Shown piece by piece: positions 1-13,200 of a DNA stretch of 64,000 nt (position 1 is the stretch's first letter; every line of letters begins with the position of its first letter). A program made the translations under genes and the position numbers. Under the pieces are notes generated by a model. It was not told the origin of the DNA. It worked only from the letters and a program-made list of their open reading frames with translations, and did not search any database. The stretch covers positions 29,679,628 to 29,743,627 of the forward strand of contig OZ037767.1 in the NCBI GenBank assembly GCA_964035545.1, given 5' to 3'. The DNA comes from Bugula neritina. Taxonomy: Eukaryota > Bryozoa > Gymnolaemata > Cheilostomatida > Bugulidae.

Positions 1-1207
1 TTTGAATCCCACCACTAGCTCTGGGTAGTTTCAGATCCAAAGGAGAAGTTTAACCAATAGGCAGTTCCAATGGAAAAGCTATTTGCAATAACACAATAAT
101 GAAGATATGCATAGGAGGTGTTGGGTGGGTAGCAACGCTGTACAGTTCCAACTGGTAAAATTTTAATTTGCATATGCATTTATTATAATATGTTTTCATG
201 AAAGTATAATTGGGTAATAACATTTCAGTTTCTGAATAACCATGCATGTGTTGTTGAATTATTATAACCTTTCAATAATTAGTATTGGCTGTATTTGAAA
301 TGCCAGGATAGACTTGGTCAATTATTTTCAAGTCAGTTTACCAAGTAGTGTGTAAACCAGCCTATACAGCTGCAGTCATTGGCAAGTAACTAGCCTACTT
401 CTACCTAGTAGCTAATGGAAATGCAGGTGAAGAAACTGGGAACAATATCCCTTAAGATTTGCTGAAACTACGTGCCACCAGCACTGTTAATCTGCAGTGT
501 CAATCTCCATGCTAATCAACATCCTTAGTGAACAGTAATTCCTTTCTCTAACATCTTTTCTCATCAACCTTGTATACTATATGCTCCAGACACTTTGTGC
601 AATTTGTCTTATAGAAACAGCACCTAAACGCTACGGCTAGGTGCAACTGGCAACTCAGTCCACAGTTACAGTGAGTTTCTATAGCATGAAAAGCTGCTAT
701 TCAAAAATGACGAAATCTGAGCCAAAATTTATGCTGTAGCCTAATAAAGTATAGCTGAGCCAATTTTCCATAATTGTAGCAGGGAAGGGGATATTTCGAG
801 ATTAAGGGCTGGTGGCGGACAAGATGGAGTATATGGTACCATAATAGGATTTTAGCCGTTACTAAACTATAAGGTGAACCAGTGGGAAAGATATTGCATT
901 ACCCACAAAAAATTTAATATTACCGCAGAAATATTTCAGAAGCTATTATTTTCAACTTTAATACTAAATATAGACTCTGCATACATGGCATAGACAAGCA
1001 ACTAGTACCAGGGAAGAACCGGCGACCAACAATTTAACATTTATCTTATAATCTAGGATGTACATATTTCTGTTGAACAGCCAATTGGTGGCATGTTTTC
1101 TCTCAAAAATCATTATATTCTACGTTCTCATTACTTCTGGTTTCAGCTATACAGTAATGAACATTTATATACTATATTATACTACTGTCTGCTACTGTTT
1201 GACTCAC
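1..1207. other. Intron of PTPN; no exon recognised
   Basis: Downstream side of the PTPN exon 1399-1208 on the minus strand. The next expected coding segment, the start of the PTP catalytic domain, was looked for on the minus strand and not found, so the intron runs off the left edge. No repeat or RNA gene stands out. Confidence 0.6.
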
Positions 1208-4200
1208 ATTGATTAGTTAGGCCAGGTTTGCGTCTGTACAGCTGCTCAAACTGGGCTACGGCAGCACCACTCTCCACTCCTTCTCTCAGCGACAGCAAAG
1301 ACTCGGACACCACGTCTAGACCGCTGACCCCAGCCGTAATGGAGTGAGTCTCGGGTACATAGTGGAACTCGGGCTCTTTGTAGTCCTCCGCCACATACAC
1401 TGCATGCAATAGAAAGGGGAGACAATCACATATTGGTGATGCTAATCTTTCAAGTTTAGACAAATTAAAGTTGGGGGAGAAAACTCTAGTATTTAGTCCA
1501 GATATTTGTCAAAAAGCTACAATATTGTGTGTCATTGTAGACTGCAGTTAAACACATTATTTATTTTTCAAAAAACACTTTCAGAGCAGTACATGACATT
1601 TGTGCAGTTTAGTTACAGCAATATAACAGACTACAAGCAATACTCAGCACCTGTTAGTAGAGGGAATTCACACATTCCAGCAGCTGTGTGCTACACACTT
1701 ACATCCCAGCAGCTGCATGCTACACACTTACATTCCAGCAGCTGTAGGCTAGACACTTACATCCCTGCAGCTGTGTGCTACACACTTACAACAAATCTAA
1801 TTTTAGCAGAAATGTTGCTATACTTTGGCCAAGAGTTAGGAAGTTGACAGTCAAGTTTATACAAGCATTGTAATTTGAGCCAGATTGAGGTGATGGGGTA
1901 GCAATACTGCTCAGTATTCTACAACTATCTTGCTAGCAGTTCTGACTAGCTAGCTGTGTTGATGTGATAGAAACTGAAGAATAACCAATGAGATTCCCTG
2001 AATAGTTGGCCTATCAACATGACATAGATGTCAGCTGTGAGCCATAATTTCTGAATAAATTATAATTCTTTTAATTTATTACATTATTTCCTGGAAATCA
2101 AAGACAAGCTGATGAGAAATCAAAGACCAGCTGGTGGTATACTGAATTTAGTGGTTACACAGTGGCTACAAGTACAGAGTTTAAAGTGAAGTACATATAG
2201 CTGTACATGGTAAGGGTCTGATGACAGACACTAGTCATAGAAACTTGGTTATCTTATCCCACTATATTTGCTGCTGCCAGTCATGCTACTTATTAGTCAT
2301 GCTAGCTGTCAGTCACCACTAACTGCCAGTCACACTATCACACAGTCACACTAAAGGAAGTCACACTATCACACTAAGGGAAGTCACACTATCACACAGT
2401 CACACTAAGGGAAGTCACACTATCACACAGTCACATTAGCTGCCAGTCACACCATCAAACAGTCACACTAAGGGATGTCACACTATCAAACAGTCACACC
2501 ATCAAACAGTCACACTCTAAGGGCAGTGTATATCACTCACCGTTGGGTCTGACTACAAGCACCAGTTCTCCAGAGTGAGTTTCTCGAGCTGCTCGGATGA
2601 ACATGACTACCTGCAAGCAAACAACACTTGGGCTACACACACAGATGCTAATATACTTGGACTACACACATAGATGCTAATATACTTGGACTACACACAC
2701 AGAGATGCTAATATACTTGGACTACACACATAGATGCTAATATACTTGGGCTACACACACAGAGATGCTAACGCCTTTGGTCAATTATGGTGATTGGAGA
2801 AAAAAATTCACAGCAGTTGAAAAAATTGGCAGAAAACCCAAAATGTTTCATGAGCACAAATTAATAAAGAACTTAATACAAGCTAGTAGTGGGTAAATAT
2901 TGTAAAACAGCTACCTGTACTTACTCATGTACCTCTACATAAACTGTTCCAATTATTGTCAAATGTAAAAAAAGTTCAACATAATATGAATTTGGAAAAT
3001 TCAAAAGATATAATTGAGCCAAGATTTTTTATTGCTAATAAAAGTACAAGAATCATTATAAATATATAATAAAACAAAATCCCTCAGCTATTTTTAGAGT
3101 GTTAGAGAGTAGAAAGAAGTTATGACATACCCCAAAATATTCTACTTTAACAACCAACTATCAGAATATAACTCTAAACCTACGGATATATGAGATAACC
3201 TCCTACTAGAGTACTTCTAACACATAGCCCAACAATGCAGCAGCGGCAGCAGCAGCGTTTTAATGGTGGCAGTGTTGGCAGCGGTGTTGAGATGATACAG
3301 TACAAGAGGAGAGTTTGTATCCAGTGAAAAATTATAAAAATAAATTCTGAGAGATGAAGAATGATATTTACAAGTGCTAAGCACTAAGCTGAATGAATCT
3401 AGAGTGAAGTGAAGTGAAACAGGGCTACTGTTGAACTATTGCTAAGGTTGTCACGTTACAGGAATACATTACTTTGACACTACTGCGTGTTATGTGCGAG
3501 ACATATAGGCACCCCCCACATTGTAATGTAAAATCTCAGGCTGTTTTGCATATTCAGACTAGCTAAAGAGAAATGATTGATGATTGTTAATGAACTTTGT
3601 ATAAGCTGTACAGTCTATGATGCCAAGGTGAATGAAACATAACTGTGTATAACACAATACATTTTATCAACAGGGAAAGTAGTTTATATGCCTACAGAAC
3701 TGTGATAACATATAATATACTACATGTGCTCTACATACAATCCTAACGGAGCCAAGTGGAATATACAAAAAGCTAAACATGATTTCAACTGCTACGAAAT
3801 GGAACAGTGTGACTCATGCTGAATTAATATACATATATTTACACTTCATATCCACCCTTTAGGTATCCCTTTCCACTTCACGGACTATTCCTGTTCAATT
3901 ATTGCTGAAGCACTTCACTTAACATGACAATGCATAACTTAGGCTCTTATATTCAAATTTTTTTACAGTTTCAATAATTAGATCGATGCTACAGATAATT
4001 GTAATAGTGTGGTTGTTTATTAATTATAATTCTATTAGTTTATTATACTACTTGGGTTTGGGTGTGTCGCTATGGCAGATTACTTTCACAAATTGTCCAC
4101 CAAAATTGAGATGAAAGCATGTATGAAATTCCATAATATAAACAGTATCAATAACGCAAGACACAAACAATTCTTCATTAGCAGGAGTTGTCTTACTTTT

Positions 4201-7200
4201 TATAATTGTAAAATTTAGAGCACACAACTCCTTAAGCAATCTATACATGTCCAGTAAGCCTTTATATAAAATGCAGACATGAAATTATTAAATGAATAAA
4301 GCTGCCCATTCAGAGCCTAGTTAAACAATCCACTTTTCTTGCTGCAAAAATCTACCCAACTATTTTATGAACACTTCTACTGTTTTTATCAACATTTGAA
4401 AGTCAGAATTTGGCATTTTTTCAAAACAATTGCTAATTAGCAACTGCTTGGTAATTATAGTTAGCCTACAAGGCATAGCATGCTGCTTATAGCATCATAC
4501 ATACTTCCTTTCAAATGTCAGATCAACTATTCTTACGTAACTTTTATTACATCCATATTTATAAAACACACTGGAGTTGGATTGCAGCCTCATATGGTTT
4601 GATGGTAGGTCAATGCCATTTATAGCCATTAAACAGGAAGAAGATACCCATAACACGCCCACACACTTTACACTTGCTAATACAACAAATACACATTACC
4701 ACCGAGACCCAAATATTTCAATAAGTATCTAGCATTAACTTTTTTAACACACATACACACAATTCAAAATGTTGGGAGGCAGAGAAATACTAGAGATATT
4801 TTATGAAACTATGTTATATCCTTCTTGGCCTGCTGCTCTGTGTAAAGGCCTACAGTTTTATCTGTCAAACACATCCTTATACTAGTTCTAGACAAGGGGA
4901 ACAGCTGAGTCTAAACCTAACAGATCCAGTATCAACACAGAGTATAACAAAAGGGGTTGTAGCTGTGGTAATTAAAGCTGATATTATTCCCATTACAAAG
5001 TTATTACTGTTCTTTATAATACTGTTAGATTACAGTAATAATATTATGACTGATACACTAATAAACTAATATGATGGTTACTATAGTATCTGTTCCAACA
5101 TAATACTGACAGTGTGGCTGTCATGTTATTCAACAGTGAAAGTTAGACTGCAGTGTGTTGTAGATGTATGATGGATAAAAACACGAGGCAGAGATATTCT
5201 ATTACTATGTTAGGAGATAAGCAGAGGAGTAGAGTTACACTGGGGATGTACTGATGTATAGAAAGTCAATATTATCTCAAGTATGGCATTGTTTATATTA
5301 TTACTGAGATATTCCTTGGTTATGTAATACATACTAGTTGCTATAATAATACTATATACTGCATCTACTTGGCAAACTGGGCTTTCTAGTAATTTCATAT
5401 TCAACTATATATTCATGGGTGCTGCGTGGAAAATAAATAAACGAGAATTACTTTATTATATATAAATAAGAAAAGTAAACTTACATTTCTGACACCAGAC
5501 ATCAGAGTCTGAAGATATTATAAGTTTACTTTATTTATTTATATAAATCAAGTAGTAAATAAAAAAATGCTCCTCATTTATTTATTTTTAATGAAATTAC
5601 TAATTATTGTTCCAAGAATGGAACTTTTTCTGAAACAATTTAAAAGTTACCACCAGAATTGACTAAAGCTGCATAAGATGAAGGAGAGAGAGAGAGTTGA
5701 CTACATCTAAACTGATGCCTTGACAATCAGTAGCCAGAGAGAGCATGTGTCAGCTAGAGTTAGTGTCAGCATCTGTCAGCTAGAGTTAGTGTCAGCTAGA
5801 GTTAGTGTGGACAAACCTGTTCATGCTTGTGCTGTGTGACATCCCTGCCGTTGATAAACAGAACTTGGTCTCCCTCGTTCAGTCTGGGTATACAGGAGTC
5901 TGCAGGCATCCCGGCAGCGACCCTGCTGACTATGATTGGCATCCCCTGGTCCACTCCTCCTTTCACATTGAACCCAAACCTAGTTTCAAAAATAGTTGTC
6001 TAGTAATTTGTACGACATGTGAATAAAATACTGGTTAAAGGGGTTCAAAATTAAAAGTATAAATTATTAAGTGTAACTTGGGTAATAACTGGACGCGGTA
6101 CACAACATTTTTTTATTATATACCCACAATTCATTGCCATCAAAATGGATGTTATTCAGCCATTGAGAAAATTTTCTTAGGGTAGTTAAAATACGCAAAT
6201 AACTGTACGACCACCAAAAAGGTACAACATTAAAGTGAAAACAAGAGAGTAAACAGAAATGTATATTTAGAATTATCCCCTCACCTTCCCTGCTCATCAG
6301 GTTTGAGATGAATGGTAGTCAACGAGTGGTTGTCAAGGAATCCGTTTTCATGGGGAATATCAGAATATTCAAATGCTGATGAGGATTTAGAAAGCATCTT
6401 GTAGGTTGAGTTGCTAAACAAACAAGCAGGGATTGTTGCAGCTGACAATGCTTTGTAACAATGCAAGTGTGTCAGTGACAGTAACAACAATGGACACAGC
6501 ACTTGATAATAGAGAGTTGATACTGTGTTACACAGCAAGATCTACTCCATAAAAAAGAAATTAGTCAATAAGTTAGAAACAAGAGAAAATGAATGATAAT
6601 TGCTATAATTTTTTAATTATGGTCGAAGAAATTTGTAACTCTGAAATAATAAGCAATTTGGATAAAATTTCAACTCAAAGTAAAATGTTTCAAGAAAGAA
6701 ATTTTCGAAAAACAGAGTATGGCTGCTTGGCTGACCCACCCTAGAGTAGTTGATAAATAAATTTTAGTATCAAATTTCATGCAAGAAACAATTTCTTCTC
6801 TATAGAAATGAGGACCACTGGCACGTGTTCACTGATACACCACATGAAGTAAAGAGCACACTACATCTATTTCCTGATTCACCACTCTTTAGAACGTGCT
6901 GATAGAAACAACTTACTTTCCATTAGTTAACGGAGCAGGGTTACCTCCCCCATTGATGACTAGACCCACCCCTGGCACAGCAGAACGAGGCAGGGAAGCA
7001 GACGTTGGCATATGATTAGTTACACTCATGGCTGCAGAGTTCCTACCCAAAGAGTCCAAGTTTGTGTGGGAGCGTGGTAACACCCCCTCCATCTTTCCAG
7101 AGAGTGGGCGAGTGAGACTAGAGCCTGTAGCAGCATGAGTGCTTCTGTTACTCCCCCTCAAACTGTTGGTGGATAGAGGATCAGCACGAGGGGTGTACGA

Positions 7201-10200
7201 TCTAGGAGTGTAGTTAGAGTCTAGGGTGTCATGAGCTGTGTTAGATCTAGGTAGACTGTTGGCAGTGATTGCAGAAGATGGGGTAGCTGTAAGATCCCGG
7301 TTACTAACGTGGTTTGTGATTGGTGGAACAATGCCGCGGTCTCGAGATGTTATACTGTCTCTTTTAGTGTTGTAGTTGCCTCGACTAGAGTTTATAAAAC
7401 CCCCTGAGTCATCCTCCCTTCTTGGGTGCTGCTGCTGTACGTGGAATGTGTTCGTCCAAGGGCTAGCACGGTCACCTGGGAGTGAGGCTCTTGACCTACC
7501 ATAAGGACATCAGTAAATCAATATATATACATATAACCTACACAAAACCTACCATACCTCCTAGACAAGAATATTGTAGTAATATGGATATCATACTTAC
7601 CAAAAGCAAAACATTGCAGAAAGAATTCCCAAAACACATCTACACTGACTACAGAAACTAGAATATCGAACAGGACAGAAAGTATGACTGTACTGTTACA
7701 GCTAGTTGTAAATTATAGTCATTAATATAATAACAAGCTAGTTGTAACTCGGAGCTTAAGTAAGAACAATGGAAAGCTTGAAGTTTAATGACATCATAAA
7801 ACCATAACATTAAACTTTGATTAGCCTATCAGCTGAGTATCATACAAATGCTATTTCTAATCCAGGATTAAACTTAGAGGAATGTAGAAATGTTAGTAAA
7901 GTACCCCTATCTCAATCAATTGCTGAATGGGTAGTTCAATGTCACTGGTACTCGACAGTTGAAGAAGCTAATGCTCCCTAGGAGGGGATAGAGAAATATG
8001 AATGCTGAATGGAATTATACAAAGGTGATTGGAAATGACAGAAAATATATGATGTTTAGAGAATAACACAAATTGAAGAATTCCTTACATTCCTCCAAAA
8101 ACACTGCATACTGTCCATCCTATTGCCACACAAATACATACAGCCACTGAACTGAAACTATAACTCAGTTATAGTTATAGTTCAGTTATAGTTCAATGCA
8201 TACAACCTGGTTTAAGCAAAGACTTGCTGTTCAATAGTACAACTGGTCACTCCTACCTACTGTGTCCAGCTCTGCTGCTGACAGAGGGAGACAAATGCTG
8301 AGCATTTTCTCGATGCACCGGCTGCTGCCTACGTGAACTAGATCTACGAGGATATTGTAGTGTAGCCAGTGGTGATCCTTTAGATAAGAGATAAATATCA
8401 CCCTGCAGAGCTACCTGGTATTCCATTTTCAATCAAAATGTAAAAGCAGCTACGTGTATCAAAAGCATAGCAACAAATGAACGAAAATTGATGTCGACAG
8501 CGTAGAGTTAAATCAGCAGCTGCGCATTGGTGGATAGATAATTGTCTATAATACGAGGGAAATGAATGGGTAGTCAGCATAGCTGTCTAGTATTCCTATT
8601 CATTTACTAAGAAAATTATGCTGACTCTAAACTCCCTAATGGGTAATAAATTAATTAGCTATCTAGTTATGCAGTAAAAATGCTAAAGGATGTAATTTCT
8701 AAATTTAGTTATTACGAGAAATTGTTCTATTCTTATTCATTTTCCAGTAATGAGCTTAGCAAACAAACTGGGACCAGCAAGCTTCAAGTTTTTCTATTAT
8801 TTATTGCACAAATCAATTTTTGTAACCTTGGATAATTTATATTTTACAGCAGACTGCAGTAGTTACTGTGTTGCAATAGAATTGGTATTACTAACTATAG
8901 ATGAGCTTAACAATCCATGGCCTGCGAGTTATATTGTAGATCATCTAAAGATGGAAATGTTGCACATCTAACAATTTGTGAGGTAGTTTATTTCCACTAT
9001 TACAAGTGCTATGTGGAAACAGACTGGGTAAAATATTGTTTTCTGCTAACCACTACAATATGATTGGACATGGGGTTGCAAGAAATTACCATTTAACTAA
9101 ATATGTATACTTTTTATTATATTAATTTATATTTGCATCATTTGAATTATTACCTCTTTATCTATGGGGTATGGTATGTTTAGAGAAGACAACTTCTACA
9201 AAATGCGAATGTCGCATATACACAGTACACTAGTCTGCATATATCAAGTGTAAACAACTCCATAGTTGAGTGAAATTTGGCTATAGGAGTAAATTGGCTT
9301 AATAAGTACTAAGTATTTGAGAATTTTATGCTAGAGTGCTAGAGTGGTTCACCAAGCTGTGAGAAGACTGTAATGAAATGTGTTTACATAAGCTATTGGG
9401 CTGTGAGTATAAATGACAACCAGAAACCTTATTTATAATTAACTTTTTAGTTTCTTATTTTATAAAAAAACATGTCTCTTACAATGTTATTTATTGCTTA
9501 AGATGTCTTTTAAAATGTTTTTTTTTTCAAATTGATTTAGATTTTTCAGTAAGGATTATTTTGAAATTCACTGAAGGCAAACATCTTGCTCAAATATATT
9601 TACATCATTTACTAACTTCTGCTGCTTTGATTCATGCATAGTTTTCTCCATGTTTTTATTCCTACAACTAGACTGACTTCTGAATGAGTAAAGGTAACTC
9701 CTGACTAATGCAAGTTTTACTAGAGTTTAACTTAACACAGGTTTTTAAAAAGAGGAATAATAATAAAATCACAGCATATTTCACTTTACTAACTGCTCTC
9801 ACTAACTAACTTACTACTCTACAACTATTCTAACTAACTCACTACTCTACTAACTATTCTAACTAAGCCTAGGGCCACACTGTGCGTATTTTCGCATGCG
9901 AAAATTAAAATCACAAGTAGCAAAGGTGTCCACTGTAGCGTCAGTGATGCGTGGTAAATAAAGCTTTCATTTTTAAATCGCACTCGCTTTCAACAAAACG
10001 CAATTTACTGGAATATAGCACTAAATAAAGAAATTGGGCTCGCTGAATACCTACCAGCCAATTAGGTGACGACGACAGAGACGATTCGCACTTGCGTTGA
10101 AAATGCAGAGCGACAAGTGCGAAGGTTTTCTCAACGCGCACAGTGGACACCTTTGCTACTTGTGATTTCAATTTTCGCATGCGAAAATACGCACCGTGTG

Positions 10201-13200
10201 GCCCTAGGCTAACTCACCACTCTACTAACTGGTCACACTAACTCACTTACTACTCTACTAACTATTCTAACTAACTCCCTTACTACTCTACTAGCTATTC
10301 TAACTAACTCACTTACTACTCTACTAGCTATTCTAACTAACTCACTTACTACTCTACTAGCTATTCTAACTAACTCACTTACTACTCTACTAACTATTCT
10401 AACTAACTCACTTACTACTCTACTAACTATTCTAACTAACTCACTTACTACTCTACTGGTCTCACTAGCTCACTTACTGCTTTACTAGCTATTCTAACTA
10501 ACTCACTTACTACTCTACTGGTCTCACTAGCTCACTTACTGCTTTACTAGCTATTCTAACTAACTCACTTACTACTCTACTGGTCTCACTAGCTCACTTA
10601 CTGCTTTACTAGCTATTCTAACTAACTCACTTACTACTCTACTGGTCTCACTAGCTCACTTACTGCTTTACTAGCTATTCTCACTAGCTCACACACAAGG
10701 ACACACACCACACCTCGTGTGCAGTGTGCACTCACACTAATAAAGAATTGATTGTTGGAAGCTGATTCATCTTACCAGGATAGTGCATGACTACTGAGGG
10801 GAGTTATGCAACCGACAGCCTCCACTGTAACCGTAGCAACAGCTGTCCCTCAGGTGATGAGTAACGCAAAGGAAAGAACTCAGATTTGTTTAGCTCATTA
10901 GTTACCAGTACGGACTACCAGCAATGTATTACCAGTAGAAACATACTCATTAACTCATTGCAGTGAAAATAATAATGCATAAAATATTCACAAACATCTG
11001 CGTAGCTTCTTTACTGGCTAAAAGCAGTCAAAAACAAAGTAATGTGAAAAATGAGATTATTTTTGAATTAACGTTAAACTTGCATGTTCCACAAATAACT
11101 CTAGCGCCGCTGTATACCTGCCATAACTAGTTGGCCTCTATCATATTGACATAGGTAACGTAACTTTACTCAATGATTGTTGACTTTGGCATAGTGCCAA
11201 ATATTCCGGGCATGCCGAATATCTCTGTATTCCATTTCAACTGTCAGCACTAACATTAGCTGAATAAAAATAGGTCAGACGGATGCCTTTATAATACGCA
11301 GAGTGCTGCTTTCACTTCTGTCTAATTTGAACATTTCAAGATAAGTTATTAAGTTGGTAATAAAGGATCGGCTGTCTGATAAGAGATAAGTTACAGCTAA
11401 AACTAACTCAGTGCAACTGTTTGATGCAGCAGTTGTTATGACTACTGTATGTATCTATACACTCTGCAAACACGCTAGACTCGGTAAAAGGTCTATGGGG
11501 AGTAATATTATTAAGCAAAACTAGCAGATATGTACTAAAAAATCACCACTTTAGAATCATTTGAAAAATCGTAGTTAGAATACATTGCAGGCTGGTCAAC
11601 CGATGAAATCATACTAAAACTAGCTTAGAATATTGCACAAGTTTATCTAATTCTTGCTGCTGTAACTTTACCATCTCTCCAAAAAAAAATTTTTATCATG
11701 AGAAAATAACGAATGTCTCGGAAAACTAACGGAGCTCTTAAACCATAAAAGAATAAAACAAAGGTTGTCAGAATTCAAACTTCCAGTTTCTCATAGACAA
11801 TACAAAATTATTATTTAAACGCTGCTGAGCAATAAAAATGGGTTTATTGGAACTAGTAGACTGAAAACTGCAGGAATGGTGGAAATCAAAGAGATCATCG
11901 CCTAAGATACTGAACCAGGACAGAAAGCTAATGGTAGCAGCCAGAGTTACCATTAGAGGATATATTATGTGTGACTAAATCCATCATAATCATTCAACAG
12001 GAAAGAGCTTAGCTGAATAGTAAATAATTATCATAATTAGATGCCATCATGTATCACAATTAGTAACATTATTTTACTATTCCATGACAGCTTGGTGAAT
12101 CCTCTTTGTTTAGCAGACAGTGTGGAGCTATAGAATAGAATATGAACAAAATCTCTATGAGAATACAGCAGTAGTAGGGCTAGTAGTGTATTATAAATCA
12201 TGCAGACCTCAGGTGTACCAACTAAGCTTAGCTTCAAATTCTAATTTATGATTGAGGGATAAAATATGGAATACATATGTTTAGAGAGGAAGGAAGCAGT
12301 AAGGAAATAGTACAGGTTTGAAGCCTACAGCCTTGCACCTCCATAATAAACATTAGTTAAGATAACATGGTTTACGGTAACAGACTTGTGACCATTGAAA
12401 AAGAAACTTGAAAGTTAAAATCATTTAATTCGGCTTTCATATTAAAGATTTCTTCTTAGTAACTTTGGCTCAGGTAGTGGGAGTCAAAGAAGCCAACTTA
12501 TTGTCGTTTACCTCCCATATGAAAACTTTACATTTGTTGAGTTTGATAAACTTAGGATCAAGTGGCAGGCGATGCACGTATCACTGTGATTTCACTAACT
12601 AGGGACATTTCTACTGAACTAGTCAATATGCATAACTTCTTTAAGTAAACTCAATTCATTGTTTCTACTTAAAGACAAACATTTTTAAAAAAGAAAAGTC
12701 AACATGAGTCAAAAAAGGCATATCAACGGAAATGATATCATGATAACATTTCTTCAAACCAGTTTAGCATCTCAATCTAGATTTCTCCCGTGCTATGGGG
12801 GAGAGCATAAAGAAAGACTGTTTTTAACAAACTCACTGCATGATAAATTCTAAGATAAAAGGACTTGAGGAATAAACTGTAAGGCAACACCAGAATAATA
12901 ATGCTCTCATTGTTAAAGAAAGAGTAGAATAGTTGTGAGTCATACTGTCAAGTGCATACTAGCAGCTATCTCTTATGTAGAGAAGAGGGCACACTTTAAT
13001 ATTCTATGATCTTGTAAACCTATCAGCCTAACAATAACCATTTTATAACAATTAGACATACACAGCTACTACTTCATATCATAACACTAACAGCCGTTAG
13101 ACAAAAAACTAATTGATTCAAATACTTGACTACAAACTCCCAAAATTTCTAACTCATTCCCAAAGTTTAAATGAATATTATTTAGAGTATGAAATGGGAT

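Noticed and set aside
10784-10850. Minus-strand exon of PTPN
   Set aside because: Has a good donor and an open frame, but the phases cannot join either neighbouring exon and the residues match nothing known in the family.
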